64,000 nucleotides of DNA from Leuconostoc suionicum (GCF_001891125.1 NZ_CP015247.1:142501-206500), one strand, 5' to 3'; counted from the stretch's first letter, positions 9,993 through 21,205 are shown. Made by a program: numbers and translations. Notes: generated by a model not told the origin, from the letters alone.

Positions 9993-10023
9993 AAAAAGCG
10001 AACACAACTATGTGTCGCTTTTT
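9993..10023 (+). terminator. Terminator or attenuator between rpsG and fusA
   Basis: AAAAAGCG (9993-10000) and ACACA (10002-10006) pair with TGTGT (10011-10015) and CGCTTTTT (10016-10023) around a 4-nt loop. Strong factor-independent terminator geometry lies inside what is normally one operon. I found no clear fusA promoter downstream of it. Confidence 0.75.
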
Positions 10024-10058
10024 GTTGCATATAGAACTAAACCAGGAGATAACTCACA

Positions 10059-12170
10059 ATGGCAAAACGTGAATACCCACTAGAACGTACACGTAATATC
10101 GGAATCATGGCCCACATTGATGCGGGTAAGACAACGACTACTGAACGTATCTTGTACTATACAGGTAAAATTCACAAAATTGGTGAAACACATGACGGTG
10201 CTTCACAAATGGATTTCATGGAACAAGAAAAGGAACGTGGAATTACTATCCAATCAGCCGCTACAACGGCTGTATGGCACGGTTTCTTTGACCAATTCGC
10301 TAAGACACCTTATCGTGTTAACATCATCGATACACCAGGACACGTTGATTTCACAATCGAAGTTGAACGTGCATTGCGTGTTTTGGATGGTGCTGTAGCG
10401 GTTTTGGATGGCGCTGCTGGTGTTGAACCTCAAACTGAAACAGTTTGGCGTCAAGCAACCACATATGATGTACCACGTATCGTATTCGTTAACAAGATGG
10501 ATAAGATGGGTGCTGATTTCCAAATGTCAGTGGATTCAATCCATGAGCGTTTGCAAGTTAATGCTGAAGCTATTCAATGGCCAATTGGTGCCGAAGATGA
10601 CTTTGAAGCTGTTATTGACTTGATTACACAAGAAGCATATTATCCTGAAGATGATTTGGGAGAAAAGTGGGCACCACGCGAAATTCCTGCAGAGTTAAAG
10701 GAATTGGCAGAAGAAAAGCGCAATACATTGATTGAAGCCGTTGCTGATGTTGATGATGATTTGATGGAAAAGTATCTTGAAGGTGAAGATATTTCAATCG
10801 AAGAATTAAAAGCTGCAATTCGTCGTGCTACTTTGGCATTACAATTCTACCCAGTTCTTGCAGGTTCAGCCTACAAGGATAAGGGTGTCCAAATGATGCT
10901 GGATGCGGTTGTTGATTATTTGCCAGGACCTTTGGATGTTAAGCCATATATCGCTAACGACCCAAAGACAGATGAAGAAGTTGACTTGATTGCTGATGAT
11001 ACCAAGCCTTTTGCTGCGTTGGCATTTAAGATTATGACTGATCCATTCGTTGGTCGTTTGACATTTATGCGTGTGTATACTGGTACTTTGAAGTCTGGTT
11101 CATACGTACAAAACACATCTTCTGACACTCGTGAACGTGTTGGTCGTTTGCTACAAATGCATGCTACTTCACGTACTGAAATCGAAGAAGTATTCTCAGG
11201 TGATATCGCTGCTGCGATTGGCTTGAAGAACACAACAACTGGCGATTCATTGACAGATGTTAATCATCAATTGATTCTTGAATCAATGGAATTCCCAGAA
11301 CCTGTTATTGAATTGGCTATTGAGCCAAAGACAAAGGCTGACCAAGACAAGCTATCAAATGCTATCCAAAAGTTAGCTGAAGAAGATCCATCATTCCGTG
11401 CAACAACAAACCAAGAAACTGGTCAAACTTTGATCGCTGGAATGGGTGAATTGCAATTGGATATCATGGTTGATCGTATGCGTCGTGAGTTTAACGTTGA
11501 AGCAACAGTTGGTGCACCTCAAGTTGCTTATCGTGAAGCGTTCACTAAGACAGTTCAAGCTCGTGGATTCTTCAAGCGTCAATCAGGTGGTAAAGGTCAA
11601 TATGGTGATGTTTATATTGAATTCGCACCAAACGAAGAAGGTGCTGGCTTTGAATTCGAAGATGCTATTGTTGGTGGTGTTGTGCCACGTGAATACATCC
11701 CTTCAGTTGAAGCTGGTTTGAAGGATGCATTAAATGCTGGTCCTTTGGCAGGATTCCCATTAGTTGACTTGAAGGCTAAGTTGTATGATGGTTCATATCA
11801 CGATGTCGATTCTAGTGAAGCTGCCTTTAAGATTGCTGCATCATTGGCATTGAAGGAAGCAGCAAAGACGGCTGGTGCGGTTATTCTTGAACCTATCATG
11901 GCTGTTGATATTGTTGCACCTGAAGATAACCTTGGTGATGTTATGGGACACGTCTCAGCTCGCCGTGGTATGATCGAAGGTCAAGAATCACGTGGACCTG
12001 TATTGGCTGTTAAGGCTAAGGTTCCTTTGTCAGAAATGTTTGGTTATGCAACTACTTTGCGTTCAGCTACGCAAGGTCGTGGTACATTCCAGATGGTATT
12101 TGACCACTATGAAGCTGTTCCTAAGAACATTCAAGAAGAAATCATCAAGACACACGGTCAAGAAGATTAA
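10059..12170 (+). CDS. fusA: Elongation factor G
   Basis: GTPase that drives ribosomal translocation and, with RRF, ribosome recycling. The G domain motifs AHIDAGKT (18-25), DTPGHVDF (91-98) and NKMD (145-148) are intact. Domains II-V follow, with domain IV around [17 protein letters not shown]. The 703-residue length is typical. Codon use is strongly biased to TTG, AAG and CGT, as in the ribosomal genes, which fits high expression. The gene is cut off from rpsG by a hairpin and followed by its own strong terminator. Confidence 0.98.
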   Translation: MAKREYPLERTRNIGIMAHIDAGKTTTTERILYYTGKIHKIGETHDGASQMDFMEQEKERGITIQSAATTAVWHGFFDQFAKTPYRVNIIDTPGHVDFTIEVERALRVLDGAVAVLDGAAGVEPQTETVWRQATTYDVPRIVFVNKMDKMGADFQMSVDSIHERLQVNAEAIQWPIGAEDDFEAVIDLITQEAYYPEDDLGEKWAPREIPAELKELAEEKRNTLIEAVADVDDDLMEKYLEGEDISIEELKAAIRRATLALQFYPVLAGSAYKDKGVQMMLDAVVDYLPGPLDVKPYIANDPKTDEEVDLIADDTKPFAALAFKIMTDPFVGRLTFMRVYTGTLKSGSYVQNTSSDTRERVGRLLQMHATSRTEIEEVFSGDIAAAIGLKNTTTGDSLTDVNHQLILESMEFPEPVIELAIEPKTKADQDKLSNAIQKLAEEDPSFRATTNQETGQTLIAGMGELQLDIMVDRMRREFNVEATVGAPQVAYREAFTKTVQARGFFKRQSGGKGQYGDVYIEFAPNEEGAGFEFEDAIVGGVVPREYIPSVEAGLKDALNAGPLAGFPLVDLKAKLYDGSYHDVDSSEAAFKIAASLALKEAAKTAGAVILEPIMAVDIVAPEDNLGDVMGHVSARRGMIEGQESRGPVLAVKAKVPLSEMFGYATTLRSATQGRGTFQMVFDHYEAVPKNIQEEIIKTHGQED

Positions 12171-12211
12171 TTCTAATATTTAAATATTTAACTGACAGAT
12201 GGTTCAGTATA

Positions 12212-12246
12212 AACGGCGTCACTCATATTGAGTGGCGCCGTTTTAA
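12212..12246 (+). terminator. Terminator after fusA
   Basis: AACGGCG (12212-12218) and CACTCA (12220-12225) pair with TGAGTG (12229-12234) and CGCCGTT (12236-12242), followed by T. Confidence 0.88.
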
Positions 12247-12260
12247 TAGGAAAAAGTATA

Positions 12261-13454
12261 ATGCTGAAAAATAATAAAAATCATAGTAAATTTTTAGTAC
12301 CCGGGATAATCGTTGTAGGAATGGTTTTACGCTTACCCTTCACGTCTATTCCACCGATATTGGGAAATATTGCGCGTTCATTGCATGTACCGGTTTCTAG
12401 TCTAGGAATCTTAACAACGATACCTTTACTGGCGTTCGCCATTTTTTCAGTTTTTGCGCCAAAGGTAGCACAAAAGTTGGGGTTAGAACGTGCTTTCACA
12501 CTCATGCTTGGATTGCTTATTATTGGTTCGTTCATTCGAATCTTAAATACACCTCTTCTCTACATTGGTACTGCATGCATAGGAGTTGCGATTGCACATA
12601 TGAACGTTTTATTACCTAGTGTGATTCGAACGTATTTTCCGCAAAAAGTTGGTTTTATGACTTCGATATTTACATTTAGTATGATGCTAGCGACTGCTAT
12701 AGGGGCAGCACTTTCGGCACCCATTACTGCTGTGACTGGTTGGCATACATTTATAATTTTGTTAACGGTTCTACTAATAATCGCATTATTTGTTTGGTTA
12801 CCTAATCAAAATTTTGTTCATAATAACCAAACAACAGTTAAAACAAAATCTGAGAATGTTTTGAAACCCAGTATTTGGCGAAATAAGTATGCTTGGCTAT
12901 TGTTGTTTTTTAGTGGTGTACAGTCAATTATGTTCTACATTCTATTAGCCTGGGGACCAACGATGGCAGTGCAGACTGGTTTGTCGGCTTCTACAGCCAG
13001 TTTGTTTGCTGGATTGAATTCATTGATTGGTCTGCCATTTGCTTTGTTTATTCCATCAATTGTTGCCAGACTTGATAGTGGGCAACGGCAGTGGCTAGTG
13101 GGGACGTTTTCAATATTGGGTACTTTAGGGTACATGTTGTTACTTTTCCCGCAAGGAACGTTTACCTATTGGTTAATCGTTAATTTATTAATCGGGGTTG
13201 GTACATCAGCATTATTCCCATACTTAATGACAACGCTTAGTTTAAAAACTAGTAATGCAGAGCAAACAGCACGGCTGTCTGGCATGGCACAAAGTGGTGG
13301 CTATTTATTAGCTGCAACTGGGCCACTGTTATTTGGTTATGCATATGGTTGGTTTCATTCTTGGATTCCGCAAATTATTATGTTAATTATCTTATTTATT
13401 CTGATGACAATTGCAATATTAATTGTGGAAAATCAAGATAAAATTTTGGATTAA
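12261..13454 (+). CDS. MFS transporter, CynX/NimT-like
   Basis: Predicted 12-segment major facilitator of 397 residues, with alternating hydrophobic stretches along its length and a central basic loop near 185-205. The N-terminus ([18 protein letters not shown]) and the segment around [17 protein letters not shown] resemble the cyanate/nitroimidazole (CynX/NimT/YycB) branch, so an anion or small drug is a reasonable substrate guess, but none can be named. I start at ATG 12261 after TAGG rather than at the upstream in-frame codon 12228, which is inside the fusA terminator. It is transcribed alone. Confidence 0.8.
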   Translation: MLKNNKNHSKFLVPGIIVVGMVLRLPFTSIPPILGNIARSLHVPVSSLGILTTIPLLAFAIFSVFAPKVAQKLGLERAFTLMLGLLIIGSFIRILNTPLLYIGTACIGVAIAHMNVLLPSVIRTYFPQKVGFMTSIFTFSMMLATAIGAALSAPITAVTGWHTFIILLTVLLIIALFVWLPNQNFVHNNQTTVKTKSENVLKPSIWRNKYAWLLLFFSGVQSIMFYILLAWGPTMAVQTGLSASTASLFAGLNSLIGLPFALFIPSIVARLDSGQRQWLVGTFSILGTLGYMLLLFPQGTFTYWLIVNLLIGVGTSALFPYLMTTLSLKTSNAEQTARLSGMAQSGGYLLAATGPLLFGYAYGWFHSWIPQIIMLIILFILMTIAILIVENQDKILD

Positions 13455-13480
13455 AAAGCGCAAGTCATCGCGCTTTTTTT
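13453..13480 (+). terminator. Terminator after the MFS gene
   Basis: AAAAAGCGC (13453-13461) pairs with GCGCTTTTT (13470-13478) and overlaps the stop codon. Confidence 0.85.
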
Positions 13481-13534
13481 GTTTTTATAATTAGTGTAAA
13501 ATGTATTCTATTGAAAAGATTCGAGGGTGAGCAA

Positions 13535-14641
13535 GTGAGTGAGAAACAAGTACCAATTATTGCTTTTAATCAAGTGGATTTGTCTTTTGGAGACACACAT
13601 GTTTTAAATAATGTTGATTTAGAGATTGAAGCTGGTAAATTTTATACTTTACTTGGACCATCTGGTTCAGGAAAATCAACTATCTTGAAACTAATTTCTG
13701 GACAGCTAACGGCTGACTCAGGAGATATATCTTTTGAAGGTCAACGTGTTAATGATGTACCTGCGGAAAAGAGAAAAGTGAATACCGTATTCCAAAACTA
13801 TGCATTATTTCCAAATATGAATGTTTTTGATAACGTTGCTTTCGGTCCGACTCTAAAAGGAATGAATAAGACGGAAATTAAGAATAAAGTGAAAGAAATG
13901 CTTAATTTGGTCAAGTTAAGTGATTTTGTTGATCGCGAGATTGATGAGTTATCAGGAGGGCAACAGCAACGCGTTGCGATTGCGCGTGCTTTGGCTAATG
14001 ACCCAGAGGTTTTATTACTCGATGAGCCTTTGTCAGCTTTAGACTACAAGTTACGTAAAAGTATGCAATATGAACTTCGAGAAATTCAACAGCGCTTAGG
14101 GATTACATTTGTTTTCGTGACACATGACCAAGAAGAAGCATTAGCAATGTCTGATTGGATATTTGTTATGAATGATGGAGTTATTCAGCAAAATGGTTCA
14201 CCAGAAGATATTTATGATGAACCAATCAATCACTTTGTTGCTGATTTTATTGGTGAAAGCAACATTGTTGATGGCATCATGAAAGCAGATTACGTGGTTC
14301 ATTTTGTGGGTAAAGATTTTGAAAATGTTGATGCAGGAATGCGCCCCAACGAGAGAGTTGAAGTAGTGTTACGACCCGAGGACTTAGATTTGACGTCCAT
14401 TGAAAATGGTAAATTAGTCGTTACTATTGAAGACCAGTCATTTAGAGGAGACTACTATGAAATTACGGCTAGAGATGATGATGGTAATGAATGGCAAGTT
14501 CAGGCAACAAATTCGGCAATAATTGGTGCTAGAGTCGGTTTGACATTTGATCCTGAGGATATCCACATTATGCGATTTAATGAGTCTGAGGACGATTTTG
14601 ATGCGCGTCTGGAGAGCTATGAGGACGATGATGAAATCTAA
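13535..14641 (+). CDS. potA: Spermidine/putrescine ABC transporter ATPase
   Basis: ATPase of the PotABCD polyamine importer. Walker [10 protein letters not shown] is at 41-49, the Q-loop at FQNYALFP, the signature LSGGQ at 139-143, Walker B VLLLDEP at 159-165, and the switch histidine in FVTHDQEEA. The C-terminal 80 residues are a TOBE-type regulatory domain. The start is GTG 13535, eight nt after GAGG. A longer TTG start at 13511 has no ribosome site. It is the first of four tightly linked genes and overlaps potB by 11 bp. Confidence 0.93.
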   Translation: MSEKQVPIIAFNQVDLSFGDTHVLNNVDLEIEAGKFYTLLGPSGSGKSTILKLISGQLTADSGDISFEGQRVNDVPAEKRKVNTVFQNYALFPNMNVFDNVAFGPTLKGMNKTEIKNKVKEMLNLVKLSDFVDREIDELSGGQQQRVAIARALANDPEVLLLDEPLSALDYKLRKSMQYELREIQQRLGITFVFVTHDQEEALAMSDWIFVMNDGVIQQNGSPEDIYDEPINHFVADFIGESNIVDGIMKADYVVHFVGKDFENVDAGMRPNERVEVVLRPEDLDLTSIENGKLVVTIEDQSFRGDYYEITARDDDGNEWQVQATNSAIIGARVGLTFDPEDIHIMRFNESEDDFDARLESYEDDDEI

Positions 14642-15449
14642 ACAACAACGTCAAATATTTTATATTGTTCCTTATGGCATCTGGTTATTACTATTTGTTA
14701 TTGCGCCATTGATATTAATGTTATTTCAGTCATTTACTACTGCTAATGGACATTTCACATTTAGCAATTATGCGACCTATTTTGGCAGTGGGACATATTT
14801 GCGAATGACCTTCAACTCAGTATGGTACGCATTTTTGATAACAGTGATTACTTTAGTGATTAGTTACCCAACAGCCTATTTATTGAATCAACTGAAACAA
14901 AAACAGTTCTGGCTATTGTTAGTCATATTGCCTACATGGATTAATTTACTGTTAAAAACGTATGCCTTTATTGGACTATTGTCCAAGACTGGGACTGTGA
15001 ATAATTTCATTTCACTTTGGGGCATTGCGCCACAACAACTCTTATTTTCTGACTGGAGCTTTTTACTGGTAGCGGCTTATATCGAAATTCCTTTTATGAT
15101 TTTGCCCATTTTTAATTCGTTAGCGGAGATTGATCCAAGGCTTTCTCAGGCCAGTCACGATCTAGGTGCTAATAAGTGGCAGACGCTTCGCTACGTTATC
15201 TTCCCATTGTCGATGCCGGGTGTTAAGGCCGGTATTCAGGCAGTGTTTATTCCTAGTTTGTCATTATTTATGATTACACGCTTGATTGGAGGTAATCGAG
15301 TGATTACCCTAGGAACCGCAATTGAAGAGCACTTCTTGGTCACGCAAAATTGGCAAATTGGTTCAACAATTGGCGTAGTTTTGATTGTTGCAATGATTGC
15401 TACAATGCTGCTGACACGTGATCGTGCACGTAAAAATCTAAGAAAGTGA
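14631..15449 (+). CDS. potB: Polyamine ABC transporter permease PotB
   Basis: Inner membrane permease of 272 residues with about six hydrophobic segments. The EAA loop ([18 protein letters not shown], about 192-209) docks onto PotA. It starts at ATG 14631 inside the potA 3' end, after GAGG at 14621-14624. ATG 14628 is equally in frame. Translational coupling with potA is likely. Confidence 0.92.
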   Translation: MKSKQQRQIFYIVPYGIWLLLFVIAPLILMLFQSFTTANGHFTFSNYATYFGSGTYLRMTFNSVWYAFLITVITLVISYPTAYLLNQLKQKQFWLLLVILPTWINLLLKTYAFIGLLSKTGTVNNFISLWGIAPQQLLFSDWSFLLVAAYIEIPFMILPIFNSLAEIDPRLSQASHDLGANKWQTLRYVIFPLSMPGVKAGIQAVFIPSLSLFMITRLIGGNRVITLGTAIEEHFLVTQNWQIGSTIGVVLIVAMIATMLLTRDRARKNLRK

Positions 15450-15462
15450 GGTATGACTAATC

Positions 15463-16293
15463 ATGCATAAAAAATTTAGATGGTCTAATTTGTATTTAGT
15501 GTTTGTATTTGTTTTGTTGTACTTACCCATTTTCTTTTTGATTATTTACTCCTTTAATGCAGGAGATGTCATGCAAGGATGGGATGGCTTTTCATTGAAA
15601 CATTATGCCGAGCTCTTTGTCGATACAAGAATTTTAGAGATTGTGGTTAACACATTTCTAGTTGCGCTATTATCTTCGCTACTGGCTAGTATAATTGGTA
15701 CAGCAGGGGCCCTGTATATCTATAATCAACGTCATCAATTGGCAAAAAATATTTTCTTATCACTTAATAATATTCTACTTGTTTCTCCGGATGTTATTAT
15801 TGGCGCCTCATTTTTAATTTTATTTACCGTTGTTGGTTTTACACTCGGTTTTACTTCTGTTCTACTTTCGCATATTGCTTTTAGTATACCGATTGTTGTT
15901 TTGATGGTATTACCTCGTTTACAGGAAATGAATCCTTATTTAGTCACCGCAGCCAAGGATCTTGGTGCCAACAATTTGCAAATGTTGTCTAGGGTAGTAT
16001 TACCGGTTATTTCACCGGGGATATTAGCGGGATTTTTTATGGCGTTTACTTACTCACTAGACGACTTTGCAGTGACTTTCTTTGTAACAGGAAATGGTTT
16101 TTCAACTTTGTCAGTTGAAATATATTCTCGTGCGCGCCAAGGAGTTAGTTTAGAAATCAATGCGTTATCGGCAATGATGTTTTTAGTTTCACTACTATTA
16201 GTATTGGTTTATTATTTTATTTCCAACAGATCTTCTAAAGGCAAAAAGCGCGACGGAACAAACCTTGTAATGCCGGCTACGGAGGGATTGTAA
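15463..16293 (+). CDS. potC: Polyamine ABC transporter permease PotC
   Basis: Second permease, 276 residues, with an N-terminal hydrophobic segment (LVFVFVLLYLPIFFLIIYSF) and a central EAA loop (TAAKDLGANNLQMLSRVVLP). The C-terminus ends in a basic tail. It pairs with PotB to form the channel. It is 13 nt after potB and almost abuts potD. Confidence 0.92.
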   Translation: MHKKFRWSNLYLVFVFVLLYLPIFFLIIYSFNAGDVMQGWDGFSLKHYAELFVDTRILEIVVNTFLVALLSSLLASIIGTAGALYIYNQRHQLAKNIFLSLNNILLVSPDVIIGASFLILFTVVGFTLGFTSVLLSHIAFSIPIVVLMVLPRLQEMNPYLVTAAKDLGANNLQMLSRVVLPVISPGILAGFFMAFTYSLDDFAVTFFVTGNGFSTLSVEIYSRARQGVSLEINALSAMMFLVSLLLVLVYYFISNRSSKGKKRDGTNLVMPATEGL

Positions 16294-16294
16294 G

Positions 16295-17374
16295 ATGAAA
16301 AAATTATTATCCAGTGTAGTGGGGATATTAATTGTTGTTGCTTTACTCATTAGTGCGCAGCATTATTTTTCGGCACAGACAGGCACAGGAGACAAAAGTG
16401 GCAAAGTTTTGAACTTATATAATTGGGGAGATTATATTGATCCCGCCTTATTAAAAAAATTCACCAAAGAGACTGGCTATAAAGTTAGTTATGAAACTTT
16501 TGATTCAAATGAAGCGATGTATATGAAAATTAAGCAAGGTGGTACATCCTACGATTTAGCAGTGCCTTCAGAATATATGATTGAAAAAATGAAAGCAGAT
16601 GATTTACTATTACCACTTGATCATAGTAAATTAACTGGTTTGAAGAATTACGATAGTCGTTTTCTAAATCAATCGTTCGATAGAGGTAATAAATACTCGG
16701 TTCCCTACTTCTGGGGTACACTTGGCATTATCTACAATGATAAATATGTCAAAGCTAAAGACATTCAACATTGGGACGATCTTTGGTCATCAAAGTTTAA
16801 AAATCAAATTATGTTAATTGACTCAGCAAGAGATGTTTTGGGCATCACCTTAATTACACAAGGGAAGTCCGTGAATAACAAATCGGTAGCTGACTTAGCT
16901 GCAGCGCAAGGAAAACTAACAACCTTGATGCCAAATGTCAAAGCGATTATTGCTGACGAGATTAAAATGTATATGGCTCAGGATGAGGCTGCAATAGCCG
17001 TAACTTACTCTGGTGAAGCTGCAGAAGCAATGGATAAAAACTCTCATTTGCACTATGTTGTACCTAGTGAGGGCTCGAATTTATGGTTTGACAATATTGT
17101 GATGCCAAAAAATGCTAAACATAAAGCAGCAGCATATGCATTTTTGAATTTCATGAGTGAACCGAAAAATGCTGCTCAAAATGCAGAGTATATTGGTTAT
17201 GCTACACCAAATAAGAAGGCACTGTCGTTATTACCAAAATCAGTTCGGGAAGATAAACAGTTTTATCCAGATGAAAAAACAGTCCGTAATTTACAAACAT
17301 ATGATGATTTAGGACAAAAATGGACAGAGAAGTATAATGATGCATTCTTAGAGTTTAAGATGACACAGCGATGA
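16295..17374 (+). CDS. potD: Polyamine-binding protein PotD
   Basis: Extracytoplasmic receptor that delivers spermidine/putrescine to PotBC. The 359 residues have an N-terminal hydrophobic segment (about 4-23) and then the conserved LNLYNWGDYIDPALLKKFT start of the mature domain. Other family motifs include YETFDSNEAMYMKIKQGG and NLWFDNIVMPKNAK. There is no cysteine after the hydrophobic segment, so this is an anchored or cleaved secretory protein, not a lipoprotein. The ATG lies one nt after the potC stop codon, with GGAGGG just upstream inside potC. Confidence 0.93.
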   Translation: MKKLLSSVVGILIVVALLISAQHYFSAQTGTGDKSGKVLNLYNWGDYIDPALLKKFTKETGYKVSYETFDSNEAMYMKIKQGGTSYDLAVPSEYMIEKMKADDLLLPLDHSKLTGLKNYDSRFLNQSFDRGNKYSVPYFWGTLGIIYNDKYVKAKDIQHWDDLWSSKFKNQIMLIDSARDVLGITLITQGKSVNNKSVADLAAAQGKLTTLMPNVKAIIADEIKMYMAQDEAAIAVTYSGEAAEAMDKNSHLHYVVPSEGSNLWFDNIVMPKNAKHKAAAYAFLNFMSEPKNAAQNAEYIGYATPNKKALSLLPKSVREDKQFYPDEKTVRNLQTYDDLGQKWTEKYNDAFLEFKMTQR

Positions 17375-17446
17375 AATAAAGTTAGTAGATTTAGTTGTGG
17401 AAATTCATTAGAAAAAAGGTAATAAACATTTTTAAATTAAAAGAAC

Positions 17447-17473
17447 AAAACCCTTGCAAGGCAAGGGTTTTTC
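17447..17473 (+). terminator. Terminator of the pot operon
   Basis: AAAACCCTTG (17447-17456) pairs with CAAGGGTTTT (17462-17471), with T-rich sequence after it. Confidence 0.85.
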
Positions 17474-17482
17474 TGTTATTAT
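17454..17482 (+). promoter_or_regulatory. S10 operon promoter inside the pot terminator
   Basis: TTGCAA (17454-17459), 17 nt, TATTAT (17477-17482). The -35 hexamer is formed by the terminator stem-loop, so the terminator of one operon and the promoter of the next share the same bases. It gives a leader of about 180 nt for rpsJ. Confidence 0.65.
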
Positions 17483-17489
17483 ATTTAAG

Positions 17490-17655
17490 TACGCTTTTGG
17501 AACAGTAGTAGTAAAACCCTACCGAAAGCCTAGTGTATCAATGTTTAGCGATGATGATTAAGGTTGCGACACGCGCGGCCGCGTTGCCATGGGCGCGCAA
17601 AACACAAGCAGTGTTGTCGGTTTTTAATCGAAGTTAGCTGATTTACAAAATCAAC
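17490..17655 (+). promoter_or_regulatory. S10 operon leader
   Basis: This is an untranslated leader before rpsJ with a strikingly GC-rich core (about 17568-17602) in AT-rich flanks. Possible pairs include CGACA/TGTCG and GCGCG/CGCGC, giving a long branched hairpin. In several bacteria the S10 leader is the target of L4 autoregulation. That role is inferred here from position and structure. Confidence 0.45.
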
Positions 17656-17671
17656 GAGGAGGCATGAAATA

Positions 17672-17980
17672 ATGGCACAAAAGAAGATCCGTATCCGTTT
17701 GAAGGCATACGAACACCGTATCTTGGACCAATCAGCAGAAAAGATTGTTGAAACGGCCAAGCGTACGGGCGCAGAAATTGCTGGTCCTATTCCGCTACCA
17801 ACTGAACGTACATTATATACGATTTTACGTTCACCACATAAGCATAAGGATAGCCGTGAGCAATTTGAAATGCGTACGCACAAGCGTTTGATCGATATTG
17901 TGAACCCTACTGACAAGACAGTTGACGCATTGCGTAAGCTTGAATTGCCATCAGGTGTTGCAATTGAAATCAAGTTGTAA
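17672..17980 (+). CDS. rpsJ: Ribosomal protein S10
   Basis: 30S head protein, also the NusG/NusE partner in antitermination. The 102 residues carry the conserved [11 protein letters not shown] and IRSP-like ([21 protein letters not shown]) segments. It is the first gene of the S10 cluster. ATG 17672 is nine nt after AGGAGG; the ATG at 17664 opens only a two-codon frame. Confidence 0.98.
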   Translation: MAQKKIRIRLKAYEHRILDQSAEKIVETAKRTGAEIAGPIPLPTERTLYTILRSPHKHKDSREQFEMRTHKRLIDIVNPTDKTVDALRKLELPSGVAIEIKL

Positions 17981-18053
17981 TCCATAACGGATATAACTTT
18001 CATGCCTCATTGAGGCAAAATTAAAATAAGAAAAATATTTAAGGAGATTAGTC

Positions 18054-18740
18054 ATGACTAAAGGTATCTTAGGCCGCAAAGTCGGTATGACTCAGGTTTT
18101 TACAGAATCTGGTGAATTGATCGCCGTGACTGCTGTTGAAGCAACACCAAACGTCGTTTTGCAAGTAAAAAATGCAGAAACAGACGGATATAGTGCTATT
18201 CAACTTGGTTACCAAGACAAGCGCACAGTTTTGTCAAACAAACCTGAACAAGGCCATGCTTCAAAAGCAAATACGGCCCCTAAGCGCTACGTTCGTGAAA
18301 TCCGCAATGCGGGAGACGAATTTAACGTTGGGGATGAGATTAAGGTTGACACATTCCAAGCGGGCGAATACGTTGACGTAACAGGAATCACGAAGGGCCA
18401 TGGTTTCCAAGGTGCTATCAAGCGTTTGGGACAGTCTCGTGGTCCTATGACTCACGGTTCTCGTTACCACCGTCGCCCAGGTTCAATGGGTGCTATTATT
18501 AACCGTGTTTTCAAGGGTAAACTTTTGCCAGGACGTATGGGTAATAATAAGCGAACAATGCAAAATATTGCTATTGTTCATGTTGATGTTGAAAACAACT
18601 TGTTGCTTTTGAAGGGTAACGTACCTGGTGCTAACAAATCACTTTTGACAATCAAATCAACTGTAAAAGTAAACGCAAAGCATCCTGAAGTTAAGATGGC
18701 TAATGCATCTGCATCAGCTACTAACTCAGAAGAAGCTTAA
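18054..18740 (+). CDS. rplC: Ribosomal protein L3
   Basis: 50S protein whose long loop reaches the peptidyl-transferase centre. At 228 residues it keeps the [10 protein letters not shown] start and the conserved [10 protein letters not shown] and [20 protein letters not shown] segments. The tail after about 205 is rich in A/N/S. AAGGAGA precedes ATG 18054. Confidence 0.97.
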   Translation: MTKGILGRKVGMTQVFTESGELIAVTAVEATPNVVLQVKNAETDGYSAIQLGYQDKRTVLSNKPEQGHASKANTAPKRYVREIRNAGDEFNVGDEIKVDTFQAGEYVDVTGITKGHGFQGAIKRLGQSRGPMTHGSRYHRRPGSMGAIINRVFKGKLLPGRMGNNKRTMQNIAIVHVDVENNLLLLKGNVPGANKSLLTIKSTVKVNAKHPEVKMANASASATNSEEA

Positions 18741-18772
18741 TATAAATTATATAGAAAGGAGAACAATCAATC

Positions 18773-19396
18773 ATGACTAAAGTTGCTGTATTAAAGCAAG
18801 ATGGTAGTCAAGCTGCAGAAATCGAATTAAATGATGCAGTATTCGCCATCGAACCTAACAACGCCGTTATTACTGATGCAGTATTGATGCAACGTGCATC
18901 ATTGCGTCAAGGTACACATGCTGTTAAGAATCGTTCTGCGGTTTCTGGTGGTGGACGTAAGCCTTGGAAGCAAAAGGGTACTGGTCGTGCACGTGCCGGC
19001 TCAATTCGTGAACCTCAGTTCCGTGGTGGTGGAATTGTTTTCGGACCTTCACCACGTTCATATGCTTACCGTATTAACCGTAAGGCATATCAATTGGCAT
19101 TAAAGTCAGTTTTGTCACAAAAAGTCGCTGATAACAAGTTGGTAGTTGTTGATGCTTTGTCATTTGAAGCACCAAAGACACAAGACTTTAAGAAAGTTTT
19201 GGCGAACTTGTCAGCTGATAACAAGACATTAGTAGTTGTTGATGAAGACAACGAAAACGCAATCTTGTCAGCACGTAACTTGGCTAATGTTCAAGTTATG
19301 ACAACAAAGGGTATCAACGTGCTTGATGTTGTTAATGCAGATAAGCTGGTGATTGTTCAATCATCAATCGAAGAAATCCAAGGAGGTCTTGCCTAA
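18773..19396 (+). CDS. rplD: Ribosomal protein L4
   Basis: 50S protein lining the exit tunnel, and in several bacteria the repressor of its own operon through the S10 leader. The 207 residues include the tunnel loop [19 protein letters not shown] (about 60-78), where macrolide-resistance changes occur in other species. No such change is evident here. It overlaps rplW by one nt. Confidence 0.97.
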   Translation: MTKVAVLKQDGSQAAEIELNDAVFAIEPNNAVITDAVLMQRASLRQGTHAVKNRSAVSGGGRKPWKQKGTGRARAGSIREPQFRGGGIVFGPSPRSYAYRINRKAYQLALKSVLSQKVADNKLVVVDALSFEAPKTQDFKKVLANLSADNKTLVVVDEDNENAILSARNLANVQVMTTKGINVLDVVNADKLVIVQSSIEEIQGGLA

Positions 19397-19683
19397 TGGA
19401 TGCACGCGATATTATCCGTCGCCCTATCATCACTGAAGCTTCAATGGCGCAAACAGAACGTAAGCGTTATGTCTTCGAAGTTGATACGCGCGCAACAAAG
19501 CCTGAAATTAAAAAAGCTATCGAAGAAATCTTTGAGGTTAAAGTTTCTGGTTTAAACACAGCAAACGTTCGTGGTAAGAAAAAGCGCCAAGGCCGTTATG
19601 TTGGTTACACACGTAAATTAAAGAAGGCAACAGTTACGTTGTCAAAAGATTCAAAAGATATTCAAATCTTTAACGAAGGTTAA
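19396..19683 (+). CDS. rplW: Ribosomal protein L23
   Basis: 50S exit-site protein that docks trigger factor and SRP. The 95 residues start [17 protein letters not shown]. The basic loop [21 protein letters not shown] is intact. It starts at ATG 19396, in a TAATG overlap with the rplD stop. Confidence 0.97.
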   Translation: MDARDIIRRPIITEASMAQTERKRYVFEVDTRATKPEIKKAIEEIFEVKVSGLNTANVRGKKKRQGRYVGYTRKLKKATVTLSKDSKDIQIFNEG

Positions 19684-19704
19684 TCTAAATAGGAGGATAA
19701 GACA

Positions 19705-20538
19705 TTGGCTATCAAGAGTTATAAGCCAACTTCTGCCGGACGTCGTAACATGACGACTTCAGATTTCGCTGAAATCACGAAGACGACGCCTGAAAAGAGT
19801 TTGTTGGCCAAAAAGTCAAAGACTGGTGCACGTAATGCATCTGGTCGTATGACAGTTCGCCACCATGCTGGTGGACATAAGCAAGCCTACCGTATCGTAG
19901 ACTTCAAGCGTACTAAAGATGACAAGACAGCTACTGTAAAAGCTATCGAATATGATCCAAATCGTACTGCTAACATTGCTTTGTTAGTATACGAAGATGG
20001 TATCAAGTCATATATCTTGGCGCCAAAAGGATTGAAGGTTGGCGACAAAGTTCAATCTGGTCCTGATGCCGACATTAAGCCCGGCAATGCCTTGCCATTG
20101 ACTGCTATTCCTGAAGGTACTTTGATTCACAATATCGAATTGAAGCCTGGTAAGGGTGGACAATTGGCTCGTTCAGCTGGTGCATCAGCACAAATTTTGG
20201 GACGTGATGGTAAATATATCATCGTTCGTTTGACTTCAGGTGAAGTTCGCTTGGTATTAGCTACAAACCGTGCAACAATCGGTGAAGTTGGTAATGCTGA
20301 ACATTCATTGATTAACTGGGGTAAAGCTGGTCGTAATCGTTGGCGTGGAAAGCGTCCACATGTTCGTGGATCAGTTATGAACCCTAACGACCATCCACAT
20401 GGTGGTGGTGAAGGTAAAGCACCAGTTGGTCGTCCAAGTCCTATGTCACCATGGGGTAAGAAGACTGCCGGTAAGAAGACTCGCGATAAGAAGAAGGCTT
20501 CAACAAAGTTTATCGTTCGCGGTCGTAAGAGTAAGTAA
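19705..20538 (+). CDS. rplB: Ribosomal protein L2
   Basis: 50S protein needed for subunit association and peptidyl transfer. The 277 residues include the conserved C-terminal [19 protein letters not shown] region. The catalytic-site histidine motif is seen as [16 protein letters not shown]. The start is TTG 19705, eight nt after AGGAGG (19691-19696); the family normally begins MAIK as here. Confidence 0.97.
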   Translation: MAIKSYKPTSAGRRNMTTSDFAEITKTTPEKSLLAKKSKTGARNASGRMTVRHHAGGHKQAYRIVDFKRTKDDKTATVKAIEYDPNRTANIALLVYEDGIKSYILAPKGLKVGDKVQSGPDADIKPGNALPLTAIPEGTLIHNIELKPGKGGQLARSAGASAQILGRDGKYIIVRLTSGEVRLVLATNRATIGEVGNAEHSLINWGKAGRNRWRGKRPHVRGSVMNPNDHPHGGGEGKAPVGRPSPMSPWGKKTAGKKTRDKKKASTKFIVRGRKSK

Positions 20539-20555
20539 GGGAAAGGAGACAACTA

Positions 20556-20834
20556 ATGGCTCGTAGTTTAAAAAAGGGACCATTTGCGGACCCACACTTG
20601 CTTAAGAAGATTGAAGCGCAAGTTGATTCTGAAAAGAAATCAGTGATCAAGACTTGGTCACGTCGTTCAACAATCTTCCCAAGCTTCATCGGCTTTACAA
20701 TTGCCGTTTATGATGGTCGCAAGCACGTTCCAGTTTATGTGCAAGAAGATATGGTCGGACACAAGTTAGGTGAATTCGTACCAACTCGTACGTTCAAGGG
20801 ACACAAGAACGACGATAAAAAGACTGGTAAATAA
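20556..20834 (+). CDS. rpsS: Ribosomal protein S19
   Basis: 30S head protein in complex with S13. The 92-residue product starts [20 protein letters not shown] and has the conserved [22 protein letters not shown] block. It is preceded by AAAGGAG. Confidence 0.97.
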   Translation: MARSLKKGPFADPHLLKKIEAQVDSEKKSVIKTWSRRSTIFPSFIGFTIAVYDGRKHVPVYVQEDMVGHKLGEFVPTRTFKGHKNDDKKTGK

Positions 20835-20848
20835 GGAGGAAGTGAAAA

Positions 20849-21205
20849 ATGGCTGAACAAGTTACATCAGCTCGTGCGACTGCTAAGATCGTTCGCGTTG
20901 CCCCACGTAAGGCACGCTTAGTTCTTGACACTATTCGCCGTAAGAGCGTTAACGAAGCATACGCAATTTTGAAGTTCCTACCTAATACTTCTACCGAAGA
21001 TATTTACAAGGTTTTGAACTCAGCAGTTGCTAATGCTGAAAATAACTTCTCATTAGACCGAGAAGATCTTATTGTGAAGGAAGCCTTTGCTAACGAAGGA
21101 CCAACGCTTAAGCGTTTCCGCCCTCGTGCTAAAGGTTCTGCTTCACCTATTAACAAGCGTACAAGCCACCTAACAATTGTGGTTGCTGAGAAGGAGGCAA
21201 AGTAA
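20849..21205 (+). CDS. rplV: Ribosomal protein L22
   Basis: 50S tunnel protein of 118 residues. Conserved segments are [12 protein letters not shown], the NAENN helix, and the tunnel hairpin [21 protein letters not shown]. The stop codon overlaps the rpsC start by one nt. Confidence 0.97.
   Translation: MAEQVTSARATAKIVRVAPRKARLVLDTIRRKSVNEAYAILKFLPNTSTEDIYKVLNSAVANAENNFSLDREDLIVKEAFANEGPTLKRFRPRAKGSASPINKRTSHLTIVVAEKEAK

Noticed and set aside
13511-13534. TTG 13511 as the potA start
   Set aside because: No ribosome site precedes it, while GTG 13535 has GAGG at 8 nt.
16295-16370. PotD as a lipoprotein
   Set aside because: There is no cysteine after the hydrophobic segment; other Firmicute PotD proteins also lack one, so this is not novel.
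17568-17602. NotI, NcoI and BssHII-like sites clustered in the S10 leader, resembling a cloning polylinker
   Set aside because: The bases take part in paired leader structure and flanks are normal chromosome, so vector contamination is unlikely.
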